DNA of 64,000 bases from positions 19,337-83,336 of the forward strand of contig NZ_AVCS01000016.1 of NCBI RefSeq assembly GCF_000498495.1, in the 5' to 3' direction. Made by a program: the position numbers and the translations under genes. How positions within the stretch are numbered: position 1 is the stretch's first letter; each line of letters begins with the position of its first letter. The notes under the pieces were generated by a model. It had not been told where the DNA came from and made no database searches. It saw only the letters and a program-made list of their open reading frames with translations. This document shows, in pieces, positions 15,827 through 23,730 of the stretch. This stretch comes from Flavobacterium enshiense DK69 (GTDB taxonomy: Bacteria > Bacteroidota > Bacteroidia > Flavobacteriales > Flavobacteriaceae).

Positions 15827-17362
15827 ATGAACCATACATTTTTAAAGATTGTAATGACAGCATTACTTCTTCATAGCAGTATTGGTAACAGAATCTATTC
15901 GCAAACCAAGGATAACACGGTTAAAAATATTGAAGCCACCTACCCCGTTATTGACAAAATGTTTAGCGACTATGCCAAACAAAATCATTTTCCGGGATTG
16001 GTATACGGACTCGTAGTAAACGGAAAGTTAATCCATACCGGGAATTTCGGTTATTTAAACACTACACAAAAAAATACAGCCGATAGTAAATCAGAATTCA
16101 GGATTGCTTCAATGACAAAGAGTTTTACAGCTATGGCAATTGTAAAACTCAGGGATGAAGGCAAACTTAAACTCGATGATCCGGTATATTTATATATTCC
16201 CGAAATGGCAGCGCAAAAGTATCTGACTGCGGATGCCTCCCCCATAACCATTCGCCATTTACTCACTCACGCTGCGGGGTTTCCGGAAGACAATCCTTGG
16301 GGAGACCGTCAAATGGCTAAAACAGATGAAGAATTTATTGCTATGATTAAGAAAGGAATTTCTTTTTCTAATAACCCGGGTTTGACATATGAATACAGCA
16401 ATATGGGTTATGCCATGCTGGGCTATATCATTAAAAAGGTTTCAGGGTTGCCCTATCAAACCTATATCACTAAAAATATTCTGGAACCTCTGGGCATGCT
16501 GCACACTTATTTTGAATACAGCAAAGTGCCTCCAAATAAACTCGCGCATGGATACCGTTGGCTCAATGATCAATGGATAGAACAACCTATGTTACACGAT
16601 GGCACTTACGGAGCTATGGGCGGTATGATTACTTCCATCGAAGATTTCGGCAAATATACTGCATTGCATCTTTCTGCCTGGCCACCGCGAAATGATACAG
16701 ACAATGGCCCCATAAAAAGAAGCTCTATCCGTGAAATGCAGTTTCCTTCGAACCTCGGTTCTTTTGATCCTCAAAACACTTATCCTTATGATCGTATATG
16801 CCCTGCGGTAGCAGCCTATTGTTATGGCTTGGGTTGGAAAAAATACTGCAACGACAACGTATATATCGGACATAGTGGCGGATTGCCGGGTTTTGGAAGC
16901 AATTGGAAAATAATGCCTGACTACGGAATAGGGATTATCTCTTTCAGCAATCTTACTTATGCCAATATGAATCTGATAAACTTAAAAGTTTTAGACACAG
17001 TTATTTCCCTTGCAAAACTGAAACCACGTCAATTACCCGCATCGGCTATTTTAAATCAGAGAAAAAATGAATTAATCAGTTTATTGCCTGAATGGAAGGA
17101 TCCGGAAACAAAGCCCATTTTTGCAGAGAACTTTTTTATGGATTATTTCCCTGATTCTTTAAGAAAAGAAGCGACTTCCTTATTTAATAAAGCCGGTAAA
17201 ATAATTAAAACGGGAGAACTTATTCCTGAAAACAATCTGAGAGGATCATTCATTTTGGAAGGGGAAAATAGTGATATAGAAATAAGCTTTACGCTAACCC
17301 CTGAGAATCCGCCACTAATTCAGGAATATAATATTAAAGAAATAAAGAAAAGTAAAAAATAG
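15827..17362 (+). CDS. Secreted serine hydrolase, beta-lactamase/PBP4* family
   Basis: The product is 511 residues with a signal peptide (MNHTFLKIVMTALLLHSSIG...). The class C beta-lactamase-type active site is complete: S95-M-T-K98, Y190-S-N192 and H349-S-G-G351. IRHLLTHAAGFPED (about 142-155) is the family's conserved loop. Such enzymes act as esterases, D-amino-acid peptidases or penicillin-binding proteins more often than true beta-lactamases. A 150-residue C-terminal tail is the variable region. A TATATTTG box lies about 95 bp upstream in a repeat. It is probably periplasmic. Confidence 0.9.
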   Translation: MNHTFLKIVMTALLLHSSIGNRIYSQTKDNTVKNIEATYPVIDKMFSDYAKQNHFPGLVYGLVVNGKLIHTGNFGYLNTTQKNTADSKSEFRIASMTKSFTAMAIVKLRDEGKLKLDDPVYLYIPEMAAQKYLTADASPITIRHLLTHAAGFPEDNPWGDRQMAKTDEEFIAMIKKGISFSNNPGLTYEYSNMGYAMLGYIIKKVSGLPYQTYITKNILEPLGMLHTYFEYSKVPPNKLAHGYRWLNDQWIEQPMLHDGTYGAMGGMITSIEDFGKYTALHLSAWPPRNDTDNGPIKRSSIREMQFPSNLGSFDPQNTYPYDRICPAVAAYCYGLGWKKYCNDNVYIGHSGGLPGFGSNWKIMPDYGIGIISFSNLTYANMNLINLKVLDTVISLAKLKPRQLPASAILNQRKNELISLLPEWKDPETKPIFAENFFMDYFPDSLRKEATSLFNKAGKIIKTGELIPENNLRGSFILEGENSDIEISFTLTPENPPLIQEYNIKEIKKSKK

Positions 17363-17384
17363 ATTAATCCCCGACAGCACTGAC

Positions 17385-17460
17385 TTGTACTTGAGTACAG
17401 CGACTGCTGAAGGAATACGTACACGCCCACTAACACGAGTTTGGGATTATTTGAACAAAA
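17385..17460 (+). repeat. Repeat remnant plus cassette-like left end
   Basis: TTGAGTACAGCGACTGCTGAAGGAATACGT matches the left part of the terminator/promoter repeats (compare 1750-1780). It runs into CGCCCACTAACACGAGTTTGGGATT, a cassette-like left end with CTAACAC core. Both pieces are short and diverged. Confidence 0.45.
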
Positions 17461-17485
17461 CAACAGTTACTAACATTTAATTTAT

Positions 17486-17893
17486 ATGCTCATGAATAAA
17501 TTCCTCATAAAAAATCAACGATTAATTATTCTCATAAGCAGTTTACTAACCCTAGCTTATTCCATCTTTTCCATCTATGGACGTGTACGTGTTACCATCC
17601 TCTCTCCTGCAGAAGACAGGGTTTGGGAAATGGTAACTATTATAGCGGATTTACCTATGTTGATACCCGCTTTTCTGGGGTTGTTTTATTTTGCAAAAAG
17701 GAATAATACAAAACTATTAATTCCTATTGTTTACACCCTATTGCTATTTGCTATGCTTTTTACTTTCATTTTGCAGTTTACACAAGATAACGCTTTGGGA
17801 TTTGCCTTGCCAATGTTTTTCATTGTTATGCCAATTTGTATTTATGCAACTATTGCATTAATTGGCCAAATTTTCAAGAGCAAGAGCGCATAA
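17486..17893 (+). CDS. Hypothetical four-helix membrane protein
   Basis: The product is 135 residues, with a second possible start two codons downstream (ATG 17492). Helices lie near 12-30, 48-68, 75-95 and 105-128. The sequence between helix 1 and 2 (IYGRVRVTILSPAEDRVWEMV) is the only hydrophilic part. I do not recognise the family. The DUF1801 gene begins 37 bp downstream, so they may share a transcript. Confidence 0.6.
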   Translation: MLMNKFLIKNQRLIILISSLLTLAYSIFSIYGRVRVTILSPAEDRVWEMVTIIADLPMLIPAFLGLFYFAKRNNTKLLIPIVYTLLLFAMLFTFILQFTQDNALGFALPMFFIVMPICIYATIALIGQIFKSKSA

Positions 17894-17929
17894 AGTTTTT
17901 AAATTAGCCATCATTTTGATAATTATTAA

Positions 17930-18355
17930 ATGAAAAATGAAAACCAAATAGGAGAACAAAATGTACAAGCTTGGATTGATGGAGTAAAACCTGAGCATAG
18001 TTCAATCGTGTCACGTATTGACAAACTCATAAGAGAAGTAATCCCCGAAATTAGATGTACTACAAAATGGCATAAACCTTCCCAACCGCTTGGTGTGCCT
18101 TTTTACGGACTGCCAGATAAAGGTTGGATGATTGCTCTTTGGTCGTTCAAGGACAGTGTAGGGATTGGATTTATAGCTGGAACACTTCTGCACCCTGAAC
18201 CTCCTGTGACAAAAATGGCGGGACCATGGAACAGAGCCATAGAATACAAGGCTCGCAGAATTGATATTCATAACGATAAAGATTTTGATGAGAAGCTGAT
18301 ACGTTCATGGCTGAAACAAGCCTTAGAATTACCAGGATGGAGCAAAATAGATTAA
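17930..18355 (+). CDS. DUF1801 domain protein
   Basis: The product is 141 residues. VQAWIDGVKPEHSSIVSRIDKLIREVIPEI followed by TTKWHKPSQPLGVPFYG and GWMIALWSFKDSVGIGF is the DUF1801 signature. The C-terminal EKLIRSWLKQALELPGW helix completes it. It belongs to the same superfamily as the gene at 5486 but shares little direct similarity, so the two were probably acquired separately. Function is unknown. Confidence 0.78.
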   Translation: MKNENQIGEQNVQAWIDGVKPEHSSIVSRIDKLIREVIPEIRCTTKWHKPSQPLGVPFYGLPDKGWMIALWSFKDSVGIGFIAGTLLHPEPPVTKMAGPWNRAIEYKARRIDIHNDKDFDEKLIRSWLKQALELPGWSKID

Positions 18356-18368
18356 TGATGGCATAGCT

Positions 18369-18410
18369 CAGCAAAGTCTCCTGACTTCGAGGAATCATTT
18401 ATCAAACAAT
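18369..18410 (+). repeat. Decayed end of the 180-bp palindromic repeat
   Basis: AGCTCAGCAAAGTCTCCTGACTTCGAGGAATCA resembles the left end of copies 2 and 3 (CGCTACGCAAAGTCACCTGACTTTGAGTAATAATG). The rest of the unit is not recognisable. Confidence 0.4.
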
Positions 18411-18420
18411 TAAGAAAACA

Positions 18421-18462
18421 AATTGCGGCTGAATTTCCGTGTGGAAAATCAGCCGCAATGTA
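18421..18462. terminator. Strong long-stem hairpin between convergent genes
   Basis: ATTGCGGCTGAATTTCC and GGAAAATCAGCCGCAAT form a stem of about 17 bp with a GTGT loop. On the minus strand the hairpin is followed by TTTGTTTTCTT, so it can terminate the cysteine protease operon ending at 18551. On the plus strand no T-run follows. Confidence 0.65.
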
Positions 18463-18550
18463 TGGTTATCTAAGTGTTAGACGGTTTTTAAATCAACCGT
18501 ACTTTAAAACACTACTCCCACAAACCCTTTTATCAGAATGTTATTCGATG

Positions 18551-19381
18551 TTATTCGATGGCGATTTCTTTAAGACATTTCTTTCCGCCTAATTGAATTT
18601 CCAAAAAGTAAAGTCCTTTTTGGTAATTTGAGACATCAAATCTCACATTGTTTTCTGTTGGAATAAAATTCAAATGTTTTATCAGTTTACCGGTAGCATC
18701 ATACACTTTTACATCTTCAATGATTTCGGTACCCTTAACAGTAATCTCATTTTGAGCCGGGTTTGGATAAACAAAAAGTTCCAAATCAGAAACCATATTT
18801 TCGTCAGTACTTAAATTAGTTGTTAAAATATTAGTGTGAGTCCAATCATGATTTCCATCACTAACCAACCAGTTATAGGTACTTATATGATGTCCTTCCC
18901 CAAACCAAGGATTCATATAAGAAATATTACTTCCATTAATCCCGTGACCTACTACAAAATGTCCTCCACCGGAAACCCAGCCCCATCGTACTACAAATGG
19001 CCTGCCTGCGCTAATTTGCGTTAAAATTTGAGACAAACTCAAAGGATTAGCATATCCATAATTCTGAATATTGCCGAAGTGAACTAAAATATCCTGAATA
19101 CTGCCCGAATTTCCCCAGTTATAGTTCCAATAATTACAACCTGAGTTAGGATTTGTACAACAATTTACCGAACCGAAATTATGCCATGTAATAACCTGTC
19201 TAGCGTAGTCTGCTATTTCACATTGTGAAACATTAGTTCCGTAATAATTAAGAATAGATTTTGTAACTCCTGCCCAACACCATTGGTCTTGTTCCTGAAT
19301 GACTTGCGGTACGGCTAAATATTGTGCTTTTAGATCATATAATGATAAAAACAGAACGAAAAAAAGTATTGTTTTTCTCAT
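18551..19381 (-). CDS. Papain-like (C70/C39-type) cysteine protease with T9SS sorting domain
   Basis: The product is 276 residues. A signal peptide (MRKTILFFVLFLSLYDLKAQ) is followed by a papain-like domain. QWCWAG holds the nucleophile Cys35, GGHFVVGHG the likely His141, and SYMNPWFG the likely Asn157, in the AvrRpt2/C70-like order. From about residue 205 a T9SS type A sorting domain follows (LELFVYPNPAQNEITV, KGLYFLEIQLGGKKC). The enzyme should be secreted or surface-anchored through the type IX system. It lies 2 bp downstream of another secreted protein gene, so the two are co-expressed. The stop codon lies in a 10-bp tandem duplication (GTTATTCGAT twice). Confidence 0.85.
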   Translation of the reverse strand: MRKTILFFVLFLSLYDLKAQYLAVPQVIQEQDQWCWAGVTKSILNYYGTNVSQCEIADYARQVITWHNFGSVNCCTNPNSGCNYWNYNWGNSGSIQDILVHFGNIQNYGYANPLSLSQILTQISAGRPFVVRWGWVSGGGHFVVGHGINGSNISYMNPWFGEGHHISTYNWLVSDGNHDWTHTNILTTNLSTDENMVSDLELFVYPNPAQNEITVKGTEIIEDVKVYDATGKLIKHLNFIPTENNVRFDVSNYQKGLYFLEIQLGGKKCLKEIAIE

Positions 19382-19383
19382 GA

Positions 19384-19962
19384 TTATTTTGACATTAAAT
19401 TAGTTAACCCTTGTCTGGAAATTGTATCTTCAATAGAAATTCTTTTATTGGATAAAAAGAAATTTTTGGCAGATTGTAAAGGGATGATACAATTTTGAAG
19501 GCCTGAAGCAGTAATTAATTCGTTTACGGATAAGAAATCTATTTTAAAAGCATAGCTTCTGAGTAATACATCGGGATTCTTACCATTAATTACGATAGTG
19601 CTAATTTCTTTAGCAAGAGATGAGCCTCCAAGATCGACAATCTCGAATTCACCGTTTGTGTTTTTTATGACCGTAAACAATAGCCTGTATTCATTATTGA
19701 CAACAACCGGTATACGCCATTCATTTTGTATTGATAATTTTCCATCACTGTTAATTTTGGTAACTAACAGAGGGACGCCAATTTTAGACTCCGCAAACTC
19801 TTCTCTTGTATTAAAACCAAAATTCTTCTCCTGTCCGACAGGTATTAAATTCAATGCCTTTTCAATAGAATTTGAGTCAAAACTCAAATCTTTAGACACA
19901 ATTTGAGCAATTATGCTGTTAGCATAAAAAGCAATAAATAAAAAAATAATTTGTTTCATCAT
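19384..19962 (-). CDS. Secreted hypothetical protein, partner of the cysteine protease
   Basis: The product is 192 residues with a signal peptide (MMKQIIFLFIAFYANSIIAQ). The mature protein has alternating strands and helices, including VPLLVTKINSDGKLSIQNEWRIPVVVNNEYRLLFTV, which recalls streptopain propeptide or inhibitor-like chains only loosely. It ends 2 bp before the cysteine protease start, which implies tight co-expression. By position it could be an export-linked inhibitor, prodomain in trans or substrate adaptor. None of these is shown by sequence alone. Confidence 0.6.
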   Translation of the reverse strand: MMKQIIFLFIAFYANSIIAQIVSKDLSFDSNSIEKALNLIPVGQEKNFGFNTREEFAESKIGVPLLVTKINSDGKLSIQNEWRIPVVVNNEYRLLFTVIKNTNGEFEIVDLGGSSLAKEISTIVINGKNPDVLLRSYAFKIDFLSVNELITASGLQNCIIPLQSAKNFFLSNKRISIEDTISRQGLTNLMSK

Positions 19963-20266
19963 TTAGTTGATTAATGGTTGTTTTTAGACCTAATTTTTTG
20001 AACGCCCTTAGACAGTTTTCTTAGCTCTGGCTAAACAGCATTGGTTGAGTCATCACGTCTGGCAACAAATATATTGATTTTTTTGAAGTAAAATTCTTAT
20101 TTTTTCAAACCTTTTATACCCATATGCAGGTCTTCAAACTAATTTGACCTTTCACTTGCTTGTCCCGATAGCAATAAACTAAAACCCTTTTTGTATATTT
20201 GGTTTAGTGACAAAACAGCCTGAAGGAACAAAAATCACAACCAGCAGGAAGCTAGCAGAAATATTT
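19963..20266. other. Divergent intergenic region with a repeat segment
   Basis: The first 200 bp are upstream DNA of the minus-strand secreted pair, and I see no repeat or gene in it. The last part (20187-20225) carries the TTTTTGTATATTTGGTTTAG repeat shared with 15722-15759, with a TATATTTG box at 20194-20201. Confidence 0.5.
20187..20225 (+). promoter_or_regulatory. Repeat-borne promoter-like box
   Basis: CCTTTTTGTATATTTGGTTTAG followed by CAAAACAGCCTGAAG matches 15721-15759 closely. TATATTTG at 20194-20201 fits the Bacteroidota TAnnTTTG -7 element. A correctly spaced TTTG upstream was not found, so promoter activity is uncertain. Confidence 0.4.
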
Positions 20267-20872
20267 ATGAAGCACCAAATTCCAAAAGCGTTAATCTTTT
20301 CACGACTTATTATCGGTTTTGCAATAATTGCCTTTAGCTGTTTTCATATTGACAATTACGAAATAATTGCGATAACACTTTTGACAATTGGATTGTTGAC
20401 AGACATCTTTGACGGCATTATTGCACGACAACTAAACATTTCAACACAGAAACTCAGACGGTTAGATTCAACAGTTGACCAAGTATTTTTCGTTTCCGTT
20501 GCAGTTGCAACCTATATTCAATGCCCTGACTTTTTCACAGATAATGCTTTAAAGTTAACAATACTTATAGGTGCCGAGGCATTAACATATATAGTCTGTT
20601 TTTTTAAATTCAGAAAAGAAATTGCTACGCATTCAATTGGCGCCAAAGTTTGGACCTTACTATTATTTGCAACACTTATTCAAATCATTATGCAATGTCA
20701 GTCAACCGTTTTATTTGACATTTGCTTTTGGGTTGGCTTGTTGACCAGACTTGAAATTATAGCTATCATTCTGACTTTAAAAAACTGGGCAACCGATGTA
20801 CCCTCCTTTTATCATTCATTGCAACTCAGACAAGGCAAAGACATTAAAAGACATAAAATGTTCAATGGATAA
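20267..20872 (+). CDS. CDP-alcohol phosphatidyltransferase family protein
   Basis: The product is 201 residues from the ATG at 20267; a GTG at 20207 lies inside the shared repeat and is less likely. About six membrane helices are present. The catalytic motif D46xxD49G50xxA53R54 and D67xxxD71 is complete for the acidic residues. The second glycine expected four residues before D67 is replaced (sequence QKLRRLD). The family joins CDP-linked diacylglycerol or similar donors to an alcohol in phospholipid synthesis at the inner membrane; which alcohol is unknown. It is likely an accessory paralogue rather than the housekeeping PgsA or PssA. Confidence 0.82.
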   Translation: MKHQIPKALIFSRLIIGFAIIAFSCFHIDNYEIIAITLLTIGLLTDIFDGIIARQLNISTQKLRRLDSTVDQVFFVSVAVATYIQCPDFFTDNALKLTILIGAEALTYIVCFFKFRKEIATHSIGAKVWTLLLFATLIQIIMQCQSTVLFDICFWVGLLTRLEIIAIILTLKNWATDVPSFYHSLQLRQGKDIKRHKMFNG

Positions 20873-20916
20873 TACTCCTGCTAAAAGGATTTGATAATAC
20901 TATAACAACCATCATA

Positions 20917-21180
20917 TTGTTTTACCAAACTATAAAACGCTATAAAAATAGAAGCGTGAATACATCACACTGGAAATATAAAACTGTATCCATACTGTTG
21001 AACGGACTATCCTTTATAGGCATATATTGGCTCTTTAGCTATTTTATCGGTGACAAAGATTACAGCATTATTCACCTACTCTTTAAAGGTCTATTTGTTG
21101 GTGTTTTTATGGAAATCGTCTATCCTTATATATTGGAAAAAACACGAATCAAATTCTCGTCTTCAAAAATAAAAAAATAG
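20917..21180 (+). CDS. Small hypothetical membrane protein
   Basis: The product is up to 87 residues if the TTG at 20917 is used; a GTG at 20956 is an alternative. Two hydrophobic helices (SILLNGLSFIGIYWLFSYF and LLFKGLFVGVFMEIVYPYI) are followed by a basic tail (IKFSSSKIKK). It starts 44 bp after the CDP-alcohol transferase and may be co-transcribed with it. No family is recognised and the start is uncertain. Confidence 0.5.
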   Translation: MFYQTIKRYKNRSVNTSHWKYKTVSILLNGLSFIGIYWLFSYFIGDKDYSIIHLLFKGLFVGVFMEIVYPYILEKTRIKFSSSKIKK

Positions 21181-21313
21181 TAACCCTGATATTTGAGAGT
21201 CTCGGTTTTCGGTTTGAAAACTTAACTTTCTGTACGGTCCCTGGCTTTAAGAATCTCAACCACCCGACTTCAATCCTTCTACAGACTCTTCAGTTTTTTA
21301 CGCTACTTTTTTA

Positions 21314-21350
21314 AAAATCACCAAATTAGGTTATTGTGTAAGTTTTTTTT
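21314..21350 (+). repeat. Family D repeat, hairpin portion
   Basis: AAAATCACCAAATTAGGTTATTGTGTAAG followed by TTTTTTTTTA matches the start of copy 1 at 8620-8660. The rest of the unit is not recognisable. It can act as a terminator for the upstream gene. Confidence 0.5.
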
Positions 21351-21450
21351 TATAGTTAACTTTGAGAGGTTTGAATGATTTTTTTTAAAATATTCAATTA
21401 ACCTAAACCTTACATCTCATTATTAATTTTAGTAACAAAAAACTTCTATT

Positions 21451-23571
21451 ATGACACAAGATTCAATCTCAAAATTTGAGCAGCTTATAAAAAGCACAGA
21501 AGAAAAAAGAGACAGAGTAAGACATTTGGTTGACATTGGCCAGTGGACAGAAGCTGAAACTGACCAAACGAGAAAAGATAGATTTGTCCTGAAAAATAAG
21601 CTCAAGAATAGAATTAGAGGAAAGGAATCTCAAATAGGTGATACATTAGACTGGATTGACACTTCGTTTTTAACAGAAGGAAGCATTATCCAACAGGCCG
21701 TTGGGTATGTAACAGTAAGAGTAGACGGGAAAGTTACAACTGGCTCTGGATTTATGATAAGCGATAAACTTTTTATGACAAATAATCACATCATATCAAG
21801 TGCCAATGATGCTGAAAATTCATTTGTCACTTTTAATAAAGAGAATGATGAAAACGGTTTTCCAAAGCAAACGAGCATTTTTAGATTTAACCCAACTGCT
21901 TTTTTTATAACAAGTCCTGAAAATGATTTAGACTTTTCAGTTATACAAATTGGAGAAAAACAATCAGGAAATTTATCAATTGAAGAGGTTGGGCACTTTA
22001 TAATTTCCGATTCGTCAGACAAACACATTCTTGGCATGAATGTCAACATCATTCAACATCCGCTAGATTTACCTAAGAAAGTTGTTTTCAGGAACAATAC
22101 CCTTGTAGAAAGGACAGACACATCGCTACTTTATGAAACCGATACAGAAAATGGTTCATCAGGTTCACCTGTATTAAATGATAACTGGGATTTAGTTGCT
22201 ATACACCACTGGGGAGAACCCTACAAAGCCAAGTTAGACAATCCGAATAGCAATCTGCCAAACTATGTTAACGAAGGAATTAGAATAAGTTCGATTTACA
22301 AATTCCTGAACAATCAGTTAGATACTCTGCAGAACTCACAAAAAAACACTTTATTAGAAGCACTTTCATACGCAAAAACAAATCCTTTGACTTCTCACAA
22401 AGTACCATTACCAAAGAAAAGTACAGTAGAATCCACTTCAGAAATCCCAAAAAATGAAAACAGCCATCAACTAAATTTAACCAATATGGGCTCAAATACA
22501 AATGATATAAAAATTCAAATCCCATTGGAAATAACTATTGGTATTGGAAAAGCAAGTACTAGCAACGGTATCGGAAAAGATGAAATTAGCAGTACCCCTA
22601 CAGCATTAGTAAAATCAGAAGCAAATAAAATAGATAAAAATTACTCAAACAGGAAAGGGTATAATATGAATTTTATAACCTCACATGAAATACCCTTGCC
22701 TAAAATTGGCAACAAAGAGGACATTGCTCCCCTATACTCCAACCAACCTAATTACAAAGAAGGAATTTTGAAATATGAACATTTTTCAATTGTAATAAAC
22801 AAAGAAAAACGTTGTGCATTTTATTCTGCAACTAATATAGACGGTGAAACTTACAAATCGATAAATAGAAAAACAGGGGAAATAACAGACAGGACGAATA
22901 TTAATGAAGACGAAGGTGAAACTTGGTACGAAGATGATAGAATAAATCCTGACTTTCATCTCAATCAACCATTTTTCTCAAATTGGTCTCATTTTTTTGA
23001 CCGAGGACATTTAACCCGAAGAACAGACACATCTTGGGGAACAGATCAGGAGGCATTAAGAGCCGATGCAGATACTTTTCATTTTTCAAATTGCTCAATC
23101 CAGCACTTCAGATTCAATCAAACGGTAAAGTATTGGCAGGGTGTAGAAAGATATATTTTGGAAAAGGGAGTAATTAACGATGGCGTTAATAATAAAATTT
23201 CTGTGTTCCAAGGACCTATTTATAATGACGAAATAGACTTGTGGGCTGGTGATTTCCAAATTCCATCCAAATATTTCAAGATTGCGGTTTGGAGAAACAA
23301 GCAGAAAGAATTAAAATCAGTTGGACTGATAGTTGACCAAAGCAATCTATTGTCAGAAGAACGAAAAAATTTAGGAAAACCTAAACCTGCTAATACTATT
23401 GATGTAAACGAGTGGAGAGTTTCAATCAAAGAAATTGAAAGACTGACAGATTTAAAATTTGGGAAAGACATAATTTTGGCAGACACCATTTCTTCTGTTG
23501 AACAACCAAATGTAGGAGAAGAAGCATTCGCAAAAACCATTATTTCAGACTGGGACGACTTGCTCAAATAA
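21451..23571 (+). CDS. Trypsin-like protease fused to DNA/RNA non-specific endonuclease
   Basis: The product is 706 residues with no signal peptide or membrane helix. Residues 1-75 form a charged helical region. A trypsin-like domain follows: H113 in MTNNHII, D161 in NDLDFSVI, and S237 in NGSSGSP. A low-complexity linker (about 300-430) contains two SHxxPLPK motifs. The C-terminal domain is a NucA/EndoG-type nuclease with DRGH at 517-520 and metal-binding N556 in FRFNQTVKYW. Both active sites look intact. In such domain pairings the protease may activate the nuclease (inference). It is followed after 159 bp by an unusual hydrolase gene. Confidence 0.9.
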   Translation: MTQDSISKFEQLIKSTEEKRDRVRHLVDIGQWTEAETDQTRKDRFVLKNKLKNRIRGKESQIGDTLDWIDTSFLTEGSIIQQAVGYVTVRVDGKVTTGSGFMISDKLFMTNNHIISSANDAENSFVTFNKENDENGFPKQTSIFRFNPTAFFITSPENDLDFSVIQIGEKQSGNLSIEEVGHFIISDSSDKHILGMNVNIIQHPLDLPKKVVFRNNTLVERTDTSLLYETDTENGSSGSPVLNDNWDLVAIHHWGEPYKAKLDNPNSNLPNYVNEGIRISSIYKFLNNQLDTLQNSQKNTLLEALSYAKTNPLTSHKVPLPKKSTVESTSEIPKNENSHQLNLTNMGSNTNDIKIQIPLEITIGIGKASTSNGIGKDEISSTPTALVKSEANKIDKNYSNRKGYNMNFITSHEIPLPKIGNKEDIAPLYSNQPNYKEGILKYEHFSIVINKEKRCAFYSATNIDGETYKSINRKTGEITDRTNINEDEGETWYEDDRINPDFHLNQPFFSNWSHFFDRGHLTRRTDTSWGTDQEALRADADTFHFSNCSIQHFRFNQTVKYWQGVERYILEKGVINDGVNNKISVFQGPIYNDEIDLWAGDFQIPSKYFKIAVWRNKQKELKSVGLIVDQSNLLSEERKNLGKPKPANTIDVNEWRVSIKEIERLTDLKFGKDIILADTISSVEQPNVGEEAFAKTIISDWDDLLK

Positions 23572-23576
23572 AAAAG

Positions 23577-23714
23577 AGCCGTAGCCACCAAGGTATTGCC
23601 AAAAACAGGGCTGATACAACATTACTGGGTTGACGTAAGTAGTTTAATATTTGCAATCCTATCAAGTGGTAGTGCTGAAAATCCTGTCTTCAGCAATATC
23701 CGAAACGTTATGAC
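23577..23714 (+). repeat. Cassette-like imperfect palindrome
   Basis: The left arm TAGCCACCAAGGTATTGCCAAAAACAGG and the right arm (AAATCCTGTCTTCAGCAATATCCGAAACGTTA) are imperfect reverse complements: TATTGC...ACAGG pairs with CCTGT...GCAATA. The loop is about 65 bp. The left arm resembles 13341-13360 (GCTAACAAGGCATTACC). The right arm ends in ACGTTATGAC, matching the ACGTTAAGC end at 15786. The unit exactly fills the gap between the two large genes. Confidence 0.6.
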
Positions 23715-23730
23715 TAATTTTTAAGGATTT

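Noticed and set aside
21451..23571. Secreted digestive protease/nuclease
   Set aside because: There is no signal peptide or T9SS sorting domain, although other proteins in the window carry clear ones.
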